Assembly (NCBI GenBank): GCA_945952415.1
Contig: CAMFIF010000016.1
Span: 1-64,000, forward strand
Source of the DNA: an uncultured Rhizobium sp.
Lineage (GTDB): Bacteria > Pseudomonadota > Alphaproteobacteria > Rhizobiales > Rhizobiaceae
Reading direction: 5' to 3'
Length of the DNA: 64,000 bases
The notes beneath the pieces were generated by a model, which was not told the origin of the DNA, ran no database searches, and saw only the letters and a program-made list of their open reading frames with translations. Made by a program: the position numbers and the translations under genes. This document shows, one piece after another, positions 46,862 to 54,962 of this stretch. Each line of letters starts with the position of its first letter. Position 1 is the first letter of the stretch.

Positions 46862-48064
46862 ATGGCCGAGGCCTTCATCGTCGACGGTATCCGTTCGCCT
46901 ATCGGGCGCTATGGCGGGGCACTTGCCTCCGTCCGCACGGATGATCTTGCGGCCCATAGCCTGAAGGCGCTGATGGCACGCCATCCCGGTCTCGATCCGG
47001 CGCTGATCGAGGACGTCATCCTCGGCTGCGCCAATCAGGCGGGCGAGGACAACCGCAATGTCGCGCGCATGGCGGCGCTTATTTCCGGTCTCGGCGAAGC
47101 CGTGCCGGGCACGACGATCAACCGGCTCTGCGGCTCCGGCCTCGATGCGGTCGGTACGGCGGCACGCGCCATCCGTTCCGGAGACGCGGACCTGATGATT
47201 GCGGGCGGTGTCGAGAGCATGACGCGCGCGCCGCTGGTCATGCCGAAGGCCGACAGTGCCTTTTCCCGCAATGCCGCGATCTACGACACGACCATCGGCT
47301 GGCGCTTCGTCAATCCGCTGATCGAAAAGCAATATGGTATCGACTCCATGCCGGAAACGGCGGAAAACCTCGCCGAGGAACACGGTATTTCCCGTGAGGA
47401 TCAGGACCGTTTCGCGCTGCGCAGCCAGGCGCGTGCCTCCGCCACGCAGAAGAACGGCCGGTTTGCGCTCGAGATCGCTCCCGTCGAACTGAAAGACCGA
47501 AAGGGCAATGTGACGCTGGTCGAGCATGACGAGCATCCGCGCGAGACGACGCTTGAGAAGCTTGCGGCCCTCCCAGCCCCCTTTCGCAAGGGCGGCACGG
47601 TGACGGCCGGCAATGCCTCCGGCGTCAATGACGGGTCCGCAGCGCTGCTAATCGCCTCCGAGGCTGCCGTGAAGCGGCATGACCTGAAGCCCCTTGCCCG
47701 CATTGCCGGCATGGCTGTTGCGGGCGTTCCGCCGCGCATCATGGGCATCGGCCCGGTGCCGGCGACCCAGAAACTGCTTTCGAAGGCCGGGCTTTCGGTT
47801 TCCGATATCGATCTCTTCGAGCTCAACGAGGCCTTTGCCGCACAGGCGCTGGCCGTCTTGCGCGGCCTCGGCCTGCCCGACGATGCGGAGCACGTGAACC
47901 CGAATGGCGGCGCAATCGCGCTCGGCCATCCGCTCGGCATGTCCGGCGCGCGGCTTGCGCTTTCGGCAGCACTGGAGCTTCAGGCGCGGCAGGCCCGCCG
48001 CGCCGTCGTGACGCTCTGCATCGGCGTCGGGCAGGGTATTGCCGTCCTGCTCGAACGCGTCTGA
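46862..48064 (+). CDS. 3-oxoadipyl-CoA/acetyl-CoA acyltransferase (PcaF-like thiolase)
   Basis: The 400-residue thiolase has Cys in TTINRLCGSGLDAVG (about residue 90), the His in NEAFAAQALAVL and C-terminal Cys in VVTLCIGVGQG. TIGWRFVNPLIEKQYGIDSM, then PETAEN, is characteristic of 3-oxoadipyl-CoA thiolases (PcaF/PaaJ) rather than of acetoacetyl-CoA thiolases. It would end the pathway by releasing acetyl-CoA and a dicarboxylyl-CoA such as succinyl-CoA. It is the last gene of the seven-gene operon. It ends 18 bp from the convergent hpaI. Confidence 0.9.
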   Translation: MAEAFIVDGIRSPIGRYGGALASVRTDDLAAHSLKALMARHPGLDPALIEDVILGCANQAGEDNRNVARMAALISGLGEAVPGTTINRLCGSGLDAVGTAARAIRSGDADLMIAGGVESMTRAPLVMPKADSAFSRNAAIYDTTIGWRFVNPLIEKQYGIDSMPETAENLAEEHGISREDQDRFALRSQARASATQKNGRFALEIAPVELKDRKGNVTLVEHDEHPRETTLEKLAALPAPFRKGGTVTAGNASGVNDGSAALLIASEAAVKRHDLKPLARIAGMAVAGVPPRIMGIGPVPATQKLLSKAGLSVSDIDLFELNEAFAAQALAVLRGLGLPDDAEHVNPNGGAIALGHPLGMSGARLALSAALELQARQARRAVVTLCIGVGQGIAVLLERV

Positions 48065-48082
48065 TACAAGGATCGCAAGCGA

Positions 48083-48889
48083 TCAATAGCTGGATGTGGA
48101 TTTCACCGGCTGGGGTGCAGCGTCACCCCGGTAGGAGCGGGCAAGATTGCTCGTGGCCTGCGAGAAGAGCGTGACATCCGTGCCGACGGCGACGAATTTC
48201 GCGCCGAGCTCGATATAGCGGTTTGCGAGCTTCGGATCGCTGTTCAGGATGCCGGCGGGCTTGCCGGCCGCCTGAATGCGCAGGATCGCCTTTTCGATGG
48301 TTTCGAGCACCACCGGCTCCGTCCCCCTGCCCGGATAGCCCATGTCGGCGGCAAGATCCGCCGGGCCGATGAAGATCGCATCGACGCCATCGACGGCCGC
48401 GATCTCCTCGATGGCATCGATGGCCGCCTTGCTTTCGGCCTGGACGATCAGGCAGACCTCGTCATTGGCAGTGACGAGATAATCGGGGATGCGGTTGAAG
48501 GCCGAGGCGCGGGCAACCGCCGCGCCGACACCACGGACACCCTTTGGCGGGTAATTCATTGCCCGGACGAGCTGGCGGGCCTGTTCGGCGGTTTCCACCA
48601 TGGGCACCAGCACGCTTTGCGCACCGATATCAAGCACCTGCTTGATCATCCAGGTTTCGCCGATCGGCACGCGCACGACGGGCGCGACCGGATGGGCGGC
48701 CAGCGTCTGGAGCTGGGAAAGCAGAAGCGGAATGTCGTTCGGTCCATGCTCGCCGTCGATCAGCAGCCAGTCGAAGCCGGCCCCGGCGGCAATCTCCGCC
48801 GTGTAGGGGCTCGCAAGGCTGAGCCAGAAGCCGATCATTGCCTTCTCGCCCTTCAGGCCGGCCTTGAAGGGGTTCTTAGGTGCGGGCAT
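48083..48889 (-). CDS. hpaI: 4-hydroxy-2-oxoheptanedioate aldolase
   Basis: The 268-residue class II (metal-dependent) HpcH/HpaI aldolase cleaves 4-hydroxy-2-oxoheptanedioate to pyruvate and succinic semialdehyde. Visible motifs are FDWLLIDGEHGPNDI, LVPMVETAEQA, FIGPADLAADMGYPG and VAVGTDVTLF. Length matches the family (about 262–268). The start MPAPKNPFKAG at 48889 is supported by homology. It is last gene of hpaF-E-D-G-H-I, 13 bp after hpaH. Confidence 0.95.
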   Translation of the reverse strand: MPAPKNPFKAGLKGEKAMIGFWLSLASPYTAEIAAGAGFDWLLIDGEHGPNDIPLLLSQLQTLAAHPVAPVVRVPIGETWMIKQVLDIGAQSVLVPMVETAEQARQLVRAMNYPPKGVRGVGAAVARASAFNRIPDYLVTANDEVCLIVQAESKAAIDAIEEIAAVDGVDAIFIGPADLAADMGYPGRGTEPVVLETIEKAILRIQAAGKPAGILNSDPKLANRYIELGAKFVAVGTDVTLFSQATSNLARSYRGDAAPQPVKSTSSY

Positions 48890-48902
48890 GGAATGATGTC
48901 CT

Positions 48903-49706
48903 TTAAGCAAAATAGGCGGAAACGGTGCCGTAGGGGCCGAAATCCGCGACGATGGTATCGCCGTGGCGGGCCTCCACCGGGCGGATGAAGGAGCCCGAGA
49001 GCACCACATCGCCCGCCGAAATGGAAGAGCCATATTGGCCGAGCCGGTTCGCCAGCCAGGCAATGCCCGCGGCCGGATGGTTGAGCACGCCCGCGCCCAG
49101 ACCCGTTTCCTCGATCTCGCCATTGCGCGAGACGATGGCACCCATCCAGCGCATGTCCGCATCGAGCGGCCGCACGGGGCGTCCGCCCATGACGATGCCG
49201 CCATTGGCTGCATTGTCCGAGATGGTGTCGAAGATCGTGCGGGTCTTCTTCGTTTCCGGGTCGACGCGCAGGATGCGGGTATCGAGGATCTCCAGCGAGG
49301 GCGTGATGAAATCCGTGGCGTTCAACACGTCGAAGATGGTGACGCCCGGCCCCTTCAGCGGCGCCTTCATGACGAAGGCGATCTCCGCCTCGATGCGGGG
49401 CTGGATGAAGCGGTCGGCGGGGATCGTCGCACTGTCGGGGAAGAACATGTCGTCGAACAGCACGCCGGAATCCGGAATGTTGATGTTCAGCGCATATTGC
49501 ATGGCCTTGGAAGTGAGCCCGATCTTCCAGCCCTTGACGACGAGGCCGCTCTCGATCTTCAGACGCACCAGCTCGGCCTGCACGCGGTAGGCGTCGTCCA
49601 TGGTGCCACCGGGGAAATCATGGCTGAGCAAGCGGATCTGGGTGCGGTTCTTCTCGGCATCGAAGAGGCGCCGGGCGGCGTCCTTGATCTGGTCTTCGGT
49701 CAGCAT
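48903..49706 (-). CDS. hpaH: 2-oxo-hept-4-ene-1,7-dioate hydratase
   Basis: The 267-residue fumarylacetoacetase-fold hydratase adds water to 2-oxohept-4-enedioate (tautomer of the 3-ene). Motifs are GWKIGLTSKAMQ, PRIEAEIAFVMKAPL and AANGGIVMGGRPV. Family length is 262–268. The start overlaps the hpaG stop by 1 bp (TGATG on the minus strand). The metal site is formed by acidic residues of the IEAEIAF strand. Confidence 0.95.
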   Translation of the reverse strand: MLTEDQIKDAARRLFDAEKNRTQIRLLSHDFPGGTMDDAYRVQAELVRLKIESGLVVKGWKIGLTSKAMQYALNINIPDSGVLFDDMFFPDSATIPADRFIQPRIEAEIAFVMKAPLKGPGVTIFDVLNATDFITPSLEILDTRILRVDPETKKTRTIFDTISDNAANGGIVMGGRPVRPLDADMRWMGAIVSRNGEIEETGLGAGVLNHPAAGIAWLANRLGQYGSSISAGDVVLSGSFIRPVEARHGDTIVADFGPYGTVSAYFA

Positions 49707-50578
49707 CAGGCGGTTCCCTCGTCTGCGACGGTGTTTCTCAAAATGCCGATCCCATCGGCCTCAACCTCGATGACGTCGCCCGGCTTCAGCCAGACCGGCG
49801 GATCGAAGCGCGCACCCGCACCCGTCGGCGTGCCGGTGACGATGACGTCGCCCGGAACCAGCGTGGTGAAGGTGGAGATATAGTTGATGATCTTGCGGAA
49901 GGAAAAGATCATCCGGCTCGTGCGGTCGTCCTGGCGCACCTCGCCATTGACGCGGGTGACGAGGCGGATATCGGCGAGCTGGCTTTCGTCTCGGTAGGGC
50001 ACGAGCCAGGGGCCGATCGAGCCGGTACGGTCGAAATTCTTGCCCTGGGTCACGTTGAACTTGGCATGGCGCACCCAGTCGCGGATCGTGCCCTCGTTGC
50101 AGAGCGTCAGGGCCGCGATGTGGTCGAGCGCATCGGCCTCGGCAATGCGGCGGCCGCCCTTGCCGATGACGATGACGATCTCGCCCTCGTAATCGAGCTG
50201 CGGGCTTTCCGGCGGCCGGATCAGCGGCCGGTCATGGCCGGTGAAGGAGCGCGGAAAGCGGATGAAGAGCGAGGGATTGGAGGGGGCTTGCTGCCCATCC
50301 TTGTATTCCTCGTTGCGGTCGGGGAAGTTCACGCCGACGCAGATCAGCTTTTCGGGCGTCAGGAGCGGGATTTCATAGGTGATCTCGGAGACCGGGATAT
50401 CCGGCTGAAGCCCGTGCGATGCCTCTTCCAGACGATGCAGCGCACCCGCCTCCACCACGGACTGGAGGGTCGGATAATCCGTGCCGAAACGGGCGGACAG
50501 ATCGATCACGCCGGTCTCGGCGATGATCCCGTAGCCGGCCTGTCCATTCCGGGTAAAGCTTGCGAAGCGGGTGTGCAT
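49706..50578 (-). CDS. hpaG: Fumarylacetoacetate hydrolase family protein, HpaG/HpcE single-domain form
   Basis: The 290-residue protein has one FAH domain (about 75–285) with CVGVNFPDRNEEY, DYEGEIVIVIGKGGR and VIVTGTPTGAGAR; the metal ligands lie in the E-x-E of the DYEGEIV strand. In E. coli HpaG (HpcE) is a fusion of two FAH repeats doing decarboxylation and isomerisation. Here there is one domain, and no second FAH gene of this kind lies in the cluster (hpaH aside). Start ATG at 50578 (AGGAC 6–7 bp away); 50584 is possible. A palindromic repeat lies just upstream. Confidence 0.85.
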   Translation of the reverse strand: MHTRFASFTRNGQAGYGIIAETGVIDLSARFGTDYPTLQSVVEAGALHRLEEASHGLQPDIPVSEITYEIPLLTPEKLICVGVNFPDRNEEYKDGQQAPSNPSLFIRFPRSFTGHDRPLIRPPESPQLDYEGEIVIVIGKGGRRIAEADALDHIAALTLCNEGTIRDWVRHAKFNVTQGKNFDRTGSIGPWLVPYRDESQLADIRLVTRVNGEVRQDDRTSRMIFSFRKIINYISTFTTLVPGDVIVTGTPTGAGARFDPPVWLKPGDVIEVEADGIGILRNTVADEGTA

Positions 50579-50614
50579 GGGCATGTCCTGATAGGTTTTC
50601 GGGCAATCGGGGGC

Positions 50615-50694
50615 CACCCGCCTCATCTCCCCCACGGGGAGATGGTGCCGGCAGGGCGGATGAGGGGGCGGCAATCAATGCGCCCCCTCATCAA
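50615..50694. repeat. Palindromic intergenic repeat between hpaD and hpaG
   Basis: The stretch contains CATCTCCCCCACGGGGAGAT and the wider pair CCGCCTCAT and ATGAGGGGGC, so nested hairpins can form. It resembles the palindromic units at 20923–21105. Placed inside the hpa operon it may affect mRNA stability between hpaD and hpaG. Confidence 0.65.
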
Positions 50695-50697
50695 GAC

Positions 50698-51678
50698 TCA
50701 AGGCGCGATGATCGGGGTTGCGCTGAGGCTGGAATCGCGCACTTCGGTCCCGGCGAACAGGCTGCCATGCTCGAACCAGCTCTTCGGTGCGGGCGCGCCC
50801 CAGAGCGTCTGGCGCTGCGGGTCCTTCAGGTCCCACTTGATCGGCTCCAGATCCGGATCGACGGTCTGGTAGTCCGAGCAGTAGATCTCGATGCGGTGGC
50901 CATCGGGATCGAGGATGTAGAGGAAGAAGGCGTTCGAGATGCCGTGGCGGCCCGGGCCACGCTCGATGTTCTTGAGGTAGCCGGTGGTCGACATCAGGTC
51001 GAGGAGATCGATGATGTTGAGGGGTGTCGGCACCCAGAAGGCGGTGTGGTGGAGGCGCGGACCGCGGCCATTGGTGAAGGCCATGTCATGCACACCGCCC
51101 TTGCGGTGCAGCCAGGCGGCCCAGAGCTTCTTCGATTCTTCATCTTCCGTGTACTCGGTCACGCGGAAGCCCATCTCGCTGTAGAAGGCGACGGAGGCAT
51201 CGACATCGGGCGAGAAGCAGTTGAAGTGGTCGATGCGCAGCGGCTTCACGCCCTTGTAGAGCTTGTACTGCTGGTGGATCGGGGCCAAACGGTCCATCTT
51301 GTGATAGAATTCCAGCGGAATGCCGAAATTGTCCCGGGTGCGCAGCGTCCGGCCCTGATAGGGGCGTTCGACCCACTCGGTCGGCAGGCCCTTCTTCTCG
51401 AAGAAGGACTTGGCGCGGTCGAGGTCTTCCTCGCCATAGACCTTCATGCCGAGCACGTTGGCGACGGCTTCCGCACCCTGCTTCAGCACGATGCAGTGAT
51501 GGCCGCGCTCTTCCATGGCGCGCAGATAGATGGCGTTCTGGTCCTCGTAGCTCACCTGCAGGCCGAGTGTATCGACATAGAAGGCGCGCGAGGCGGCAAG
51601 ATCCTTGACGATGAATTCCACGTGGCTCAAACGCACCGTATTGAATTCGGGATAGAGATTGGGGCTGGGTATGGGCAT
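50698..51678 (-). CDS. hpaD: 3,4-dihydroxyphenylacetate 2,3-dioxygenase, extradiol type I (VOC fold)
   Basis: The 326-residue ring-cleavage enzyme opens homoprotocatechuate to 5-carboxymethyl-2-hydroxymuconate semialdehyde. Two VOC modules are visible, and the metal triad is likely His151 (RIDHFNCF), His210 or His211 (RLHHTAFWV) and Glu264 (HRIEIYCSDY). This places it with the Fe/Mn enzymes of Brevibacterium and Arthrobacter, not with the unrelated LigB-type HpaD of E. coli. Start ATG at 51678 (MPIPSPNLYPEF); the frame is open to 51732. It is third in the operon. Confidence 0.93.
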   Translation of the reverse strand: MPIPSPNLYPEFNTVRLSHVEFIVKDLAASRAFYVDTLGLQVSYEDQNAIYLRAMEERGHHCIVLKQGAEAVANVLGMKVYGEEDLDRAKSFFEKKGLPTEWVERPYQGRTLRTRDNFGIPLEFYHKMDRLAPIHQQYKLYKGVKPLRIDHFNCFSPDVDASVAFYSEMGFRVTEYTEDEESKKLWAAWLHRKGGVHDMAFTNGRGPRLHHTAFWVPTPLNIIDLLDLMSTTGYLKNIERGPGRHGISNAFFLYILDPDGHRIEIYCSDYQTVDPDLEPIKWDLKDPQRQTLWGAPAPKSWFEHGSLFAGTEVRDSSLSATPIIAP

Positions 51679-51744
51679 GTCGCTCCTCCTCGGCGCTTTG
51701 TCTTGCCTTCCCTTTCGGCAAGCGGCCGTCACAGTCTAGAGATG

Positions 51745-51764
51745 GCCCCGGCAGGCGCCGGGGC
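51745..51764. other. Intercistronic hairpin between hpaE and hpaD
   Basis: GCCCCGGC (51745–51752) and GCCGGGGC (51757–51764) form a perfect 8-bp stem with a 4-base loop. On the minus strand it is not followed by T, so processing or attenuation is more likely than termination. Confidence 0.55.
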
Positions 51765-51783
51765 TTTGATCAGGTTCGGCCGT

Positions 51784-53301
51784 TCAGCCGCCAAGCTTCT
51801 GGATGGCATGGGCCGTGGTGGCGAAGGCGACATTCTTCGTTTCCATGTAGAAATCGAAGGACCAGTCGCCGCCATCGCGGCCGATGCCGGAATTCTTCAC
51901 CCCGCCGAAGGGCGTGGGCAGGTGGCGCACGTTTTCCGAGTTCACCCAGATCATGCCGGCTTCCAGCTGATCGGTGATGCGCAGCGCGCGGGTGACATCG
52001 GAGGTCCAGAGATAGCCGGTGAGACCGTACTGGACATCGTTGGCGAGCCGGACGGCCTCTGCCTCGTCGGTGAAGGAGATGGCCGAAAGCACCGGCCCGA
52101 AGATTTCTTCCTGAGCGATGCGCATGTCGTTCTTCACGCCGGTGAAGAGGGTGGGCGAGACATAGCAGCCGCCGCCCGGGCCTTCGAACTTCTCGCCGCC
52201 TGCGGCGACCGTCGCGCCTTCGCTGCGGCCGATGCCGATATATTCGAGCACCTTCTTTTCGTGCACCGGATGGATGAGCGGGCCGATGACCGTCTTCGGA
52301 TCCAGCGGATGGCCGACCGGAATGCGCTTTGCTTTCTCCGCAACAAGCGCCGTGAACCGGTCATAGACCGAAGCCTCGACCAGCAGGCGCGAAGAGGAGG
52401 TGCAGCGCTCGCCGTTCAGCGAATAGATCATGAAGACGGCGGCATCGGCAGCGCGCTCCAGATCCGCATCGGCAAACACGATGACCGGGTTCTTGCCGCC
52501 GAGCTCGAAATGGACGCGCTTCAGCGTGTCGGCGCCCTGCTTCATGATCATCGAACCGGTGCGGCTTTCGCCGACAAAGCCGATGGCCTTGATATCGGGA
52601 TGTTCGGTCAGCGCCTTGCCGGCATCTTCCCCAAGGCCGTTGACGAGGTTCCAGACGCCCTTCGGCAGGCCGGCCTCTTCGGCGATCTCGACGAGAAGAC
52701 GGGCGGTCAGCGGCGAGAATTCGGCCGGCTTGTGCACCACCGTGCAGCCTGCGGCAAGCGCCGGCGCGATCTTCCAGGTGGAGAGCATGAAGGGCGTGTT
52801 CCACGGCGTGATGACGCCGACGGGCCCGATGGGCGTGCGGGTGGTGATGTTGAGCTGGCCGGGCGCGCGCAGTGCCTTGCCATCGCGGGCCTCCGGCGCG
52901 CGGTCGGCGAAGAAGCGGAAGTTTTCCGCGCCGCGCAACGCTGCCTTCGCCATGAATTTCAGCGACTGCCCGGTATCCATGCATTCGACGAAGGCGATTT
53001 CCTCGGCGCGGGCAACGATCGCATCGGCGATCTTGTGGAGGATTTTCTTGCGCTCCTCGCCAGAGACGGCCGCCCAGGCCGGGAAGGCAGCCTTGGCGGC
53101 CTTTGCCGCGCGATCGATATCGGCGGCCTTGCCCTTGGCGACAGTCGCAATCGGCTTCAGGTCGACGGGCGAGATGATCTCGAAGGTCTCGCCGTCGGCA
53201 GCCGGCACGGCTTCCCCGTTGATATGGTTGAGCACGCCGTCTTTTCTGAACCGGGCGAGATAGGCTTCGGCCTTCTTCAGGTTTTCTTCGAGTGAGGACA
53301 T
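51784..53301 (-). CDS. hpaE: 5-carboxymethyl-2-hydroxymuconate semialdehyde dehydrogenase
   Basis: The 505-residue NAD-dependent aldehyde dehydrogenase has catalytic Glu266 in HFELGGKNPV and Cys300 in LNGERCTSSSRLL. Other typical pieces are TPWNTPFMLSTWKIAPALAA and the C-terminal GFGGxKxSGIGR-type FGGVKNSGIGRDGG. It oxidises the ring-cleavage product to 5-carboxymethyl-2-hydroxymuconate. Sequence and position between hpaF and hpaD support the assignment over a general aldehyde dehydrogenase. It is 46 bp after hpaF. Confidence 0.95.
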   Translation of the reverse strand: MSSLEENLKKAEAYLARFRKDGVLNHINGEAVPAADGETFEIISPVDLKPIATVAKGKAADIDRAAKAAKAAFPAWAAVSGEERKKILHKIADAIVARAEEIAFVECMDTGQSLKFMAKAALRGAENFRFFADRAPEARDGKALRAPGQLNITTRTPIGPVGVITPWNTPFMLSTWKIAPALAAGCTVVHKPAEFSPLTARLLVEIAEEAGLPKGVWNLVNGLGEDAGKALTEHPDIKAIGFVGESRTGSMIMKQGADTLKRVHFELGGKNPVIVFADADLERAADAAVFMIYSLNGERCTSSSRLLVEASVYDRFTALVAEKAKRIPVGHPLDPKTVIGPLIHPVHEKKVLEYIGIGRSEGATVAAGGEKFEGPGGGCYVSPTLFTGVKNDMRIAQEEIFGPVLSAISFTDEAEAVRLANDVQYGLTGYLWTSDVTRALRITDQLEAGMIWVNSENVRHLPTPFGGVKNSGIGRDGGDWSFDFYMETKNVAFATTAHAIQKLGG

Positions 53302-53347
53302 GGGAACACTTTCCGTAGGATGCCACCCTTTTCGGGGACGGCGGATT

Positions 53348-53734
53348 TCACTTGTCGCGAAGGCGGGGATGAATGGCGTTCTTCTTCCAGCTGAGTTCCG
53401 AATCGATCTCCCGGATCTCGAGCGAAAGGGCGAAGTGCGGCGTTTCGAACCGCTGCTTCAGGAAGCCGGTGACGGCGGAGAAGATCGCCTCGCCGGTGCG
53501 CTTTTTGTCTTCGGCGCTGCGGCCCTTGCCGATCCGGAATTCCATGTCGAGAAAGGCATTTTCCGCGAGATCGTCAGCAATCGACCAGGCATCGGCCCGG
53601 AAGGTGCGCACGCGCACCGCACCCACTTCGAAGAGGCCTGTCGAAAGAATCGTTTCGCGCACAAGACCGCAGAGCGCGGTCATGTCCACATCGGCTTCGA
53701 GATTGGCCGAATACTCCATTCTGAAATGCGGCAT
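53348..53734 (-). CDS. hpaF: 5-carboxymethyl-2-hydroxymuconate delta-isomerase
   Basis: The 128-residue tautomerase-superfamily protein starts MPHFRMEYS, so Pro2 becomes the catalytic N-terminal proline after Met removal. DAWSIADDLAENAFLDMEFR, then IGKGRS and EIREIDSELSWKKNAIH, match E. coli HpaF. The ATG at 53734 is required for the catalytic Pro; the ATG at 53740 would hide it. It is first gene of the operon, behind a promoter whose -10 overlaps a perfect palindrome. Confidence 0.93.
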   Translation of the reverse strand: MPHFRMEYSANLEADVDMTALCGLVRETILSTGLFEVGAVRVRTFRADAWSIADDLAENAFLDMEFRIGKGRSAEDKKRTGEAIFSAVTGFLKQRFETPHFALSLEIREIDSELSWKKNAIHPRLRDK

Positions 53735-53781
53735 TTCCATCCTCCCCGGCGGCTTGCCTTGCGGTCTGCCGCCTCATGTAA

Positions 53782-53814
53782 TTAACATGTTAAATAGTTG
53801 CGCCTCTTTGTCAA
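53782..53814 (-). promoter_or_regulatory. hpaF promoter with overlapping HpaR-type operator
   Basis: On the minus strand TTGACA (53814–53809), a 16-bp spacer and TAACAT (53792–53787) form the promoter. The perfect palindrome TTAACATGTTAA (53782–53793) covers the -10 box. It also lies upstream of the divergent hpaR, so HpaR could control both. Confidence 0.72.
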
Positions 53815-53947
53815 GCATGCTCTTCGATTATTTGGCGGCCTGCTTGTCGCGGGGAAAAAGAGGCGGGCGTTGCCAAACAAATTGCCGCTCCTTTATAAGC
53901 CCATTGAGCCGCATGCCCTGTCCGACCCCCGGCGGAGCGGCCCCTTT

Positions 53948-54427
53948 ATGGAGAGATCCTTGCTGCCGAAGAATACGCGCCGTTCGCTGCCCATGTCGCT
54001 GCTCCGCGGACGCGAAGCGGTGATGTCGAAATTCCGGCCCATGCTGGCGCGCCACAATGTCAGCGAACAGCAGTGGCGCGTGCTGCGCGTCCTGCAGGAG
54101 ACGGGGCCGCTCGACGCATCGGAGGTCTGCGAGAGGGCATCGATCCTGGCACCGAGCCTCACGCGCATCATCAAGACGCTGGTCGAGCGGCAGTTCATCA
54201 CCGTGGGGAAATTCAAGGGCGACGGCCGCCGCGTGCAGCTCTCCATCGCGCCGCCCGGAACCGCGCTGATCGAGGAACTGCAGCCTGAGCGGCAGGCGAT
54301 CTACGACGAGATCGAGCGCCGGTTCGGACCGGAACGGATCGAGGAACTGCTCGACCTGCTCGAAGCGCTGATCGTCAGCCAGAACGGCATGGGTGAGGAA
54401 ACGGCTCTGGAGGCGGCGGAGGATTAA
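53948..54427 (+). CDS. hpaR: Homoprotocatechuate degradation repressor (MarR family)
   Basis: The 159-residue MarR protein has the HpaR-type N-terminus RRSLPMSLLRGREAVMSKFR, the recognition helix around ILAPSLTRIIKTLVERQF and the wing KFKGDGRRVQLSIAPPG. HpaR represses the meta-cleavage operon until the aromatic substrate is present. The ATG at 53948 gives the family length; the longer open frame from 53798 is not family-like. It is convergent with hpaC with a 4-bp overlap of stops. The palindrome TTAACATGTTAA lies upstream. Confidence 0.92.
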   Translation: MERSLLPKNTRRSLPMSLLRGREAVMSKFRPMLARHNVSEQQWRVLRVLQETGPLDASEVCERASILAPSLTRIIKTLVERQFITVGKFKGDGRRVQLSIAPPGTALIEELQPERQAIYDEIERRFGPERIEELLDLLEALIVSQNGMGEETALEAAED

Positions 54428-54936
54428 CCCCCGAAGCCGCCATTGGCGAAGGTGGCAGGGCGCATGTAGGCGCGGTCCATGTAGAGGAGCGCGTTGCCGT
54501 CGGCCCGGCGGCGAATGCCGGTGACGCGGGCGATCATGATGTTGTGGGTGCCGGCCTGCTGCACCGTCTCGATCTCACAATCGAAATTGACGATCGCATC
54601 CTTCAGCGCCGGCGTGCCCGATTCCATCGCCACCCATTCGGCTGCGGCATAACGCTCGGCCATGTCCTGCACCTGGCCAGCGAACTTGCCCGCCAGATGC
54701 TGGTGCTCATGGGTGAGCACGTTGACGCAGAAGCGCCCGTTCGACAGGAACAGGTCGCGCTGCGCCGACTTGCCGTTCATGCAGACGAGGAGGGACGGCG
54801 GATCGTCCGAGACGCTGCACATGGCGGTGGCGGTAAACCCGCCACGCCCGTGCGGCCCGTCCGTGGTGATGATGTTGACCGGCGCACAGACGCGGGCCAT
54901 GGCATCGCGGAACTCGCCCTTGGATACTTCGGTCAT
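54424..54936 (-). CDS. hpaC: 4-hydroxyphenylacetate 3-monooxygenase, reductase component
   Basis: The 170-residue flavin reductase has FRDAMARVCAPVNIITTDGP, the FTATAMCSVSDDPPSLLVCM segment and HEHQHLAGKFAG. It supplies FADH2 to HpaB. The ATG at 54936 has GGGGAGGG about 6 bp upstream; a GTG at 54966 overlapping hpaB is weaker. It lies 26 bp downstream of hpaB. It is clearly distinct from the two other flavin reductases of the window. Confidence 0.93.
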   Translation of the reverse strand: MTEVSKGEFRDAMARVCAPVNIITTDGPHGRGGFTATAMCSVSDDPPSLLVCMNGKSAQRDLFLSNGRFCVNVLTHEHQHLAGKFAGQVQDMAERYAAAEWVAMESGTPALKDAIVNFDCEIETVQQAGTHNIMIARVTGIRRRADGNALLYMDRAYMRPATFANGGFGG

Positions 54937-54962
54937 CGCCTCGCCCTCCCCGTCATCATGGA

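Noticed and set aside
48070..48083. Small hairpin GATCGCAAGCGATC between the thiolase and hpaI stops as a terminator
   Set aside because: The loop is only two bases and no T run follows on either strand.
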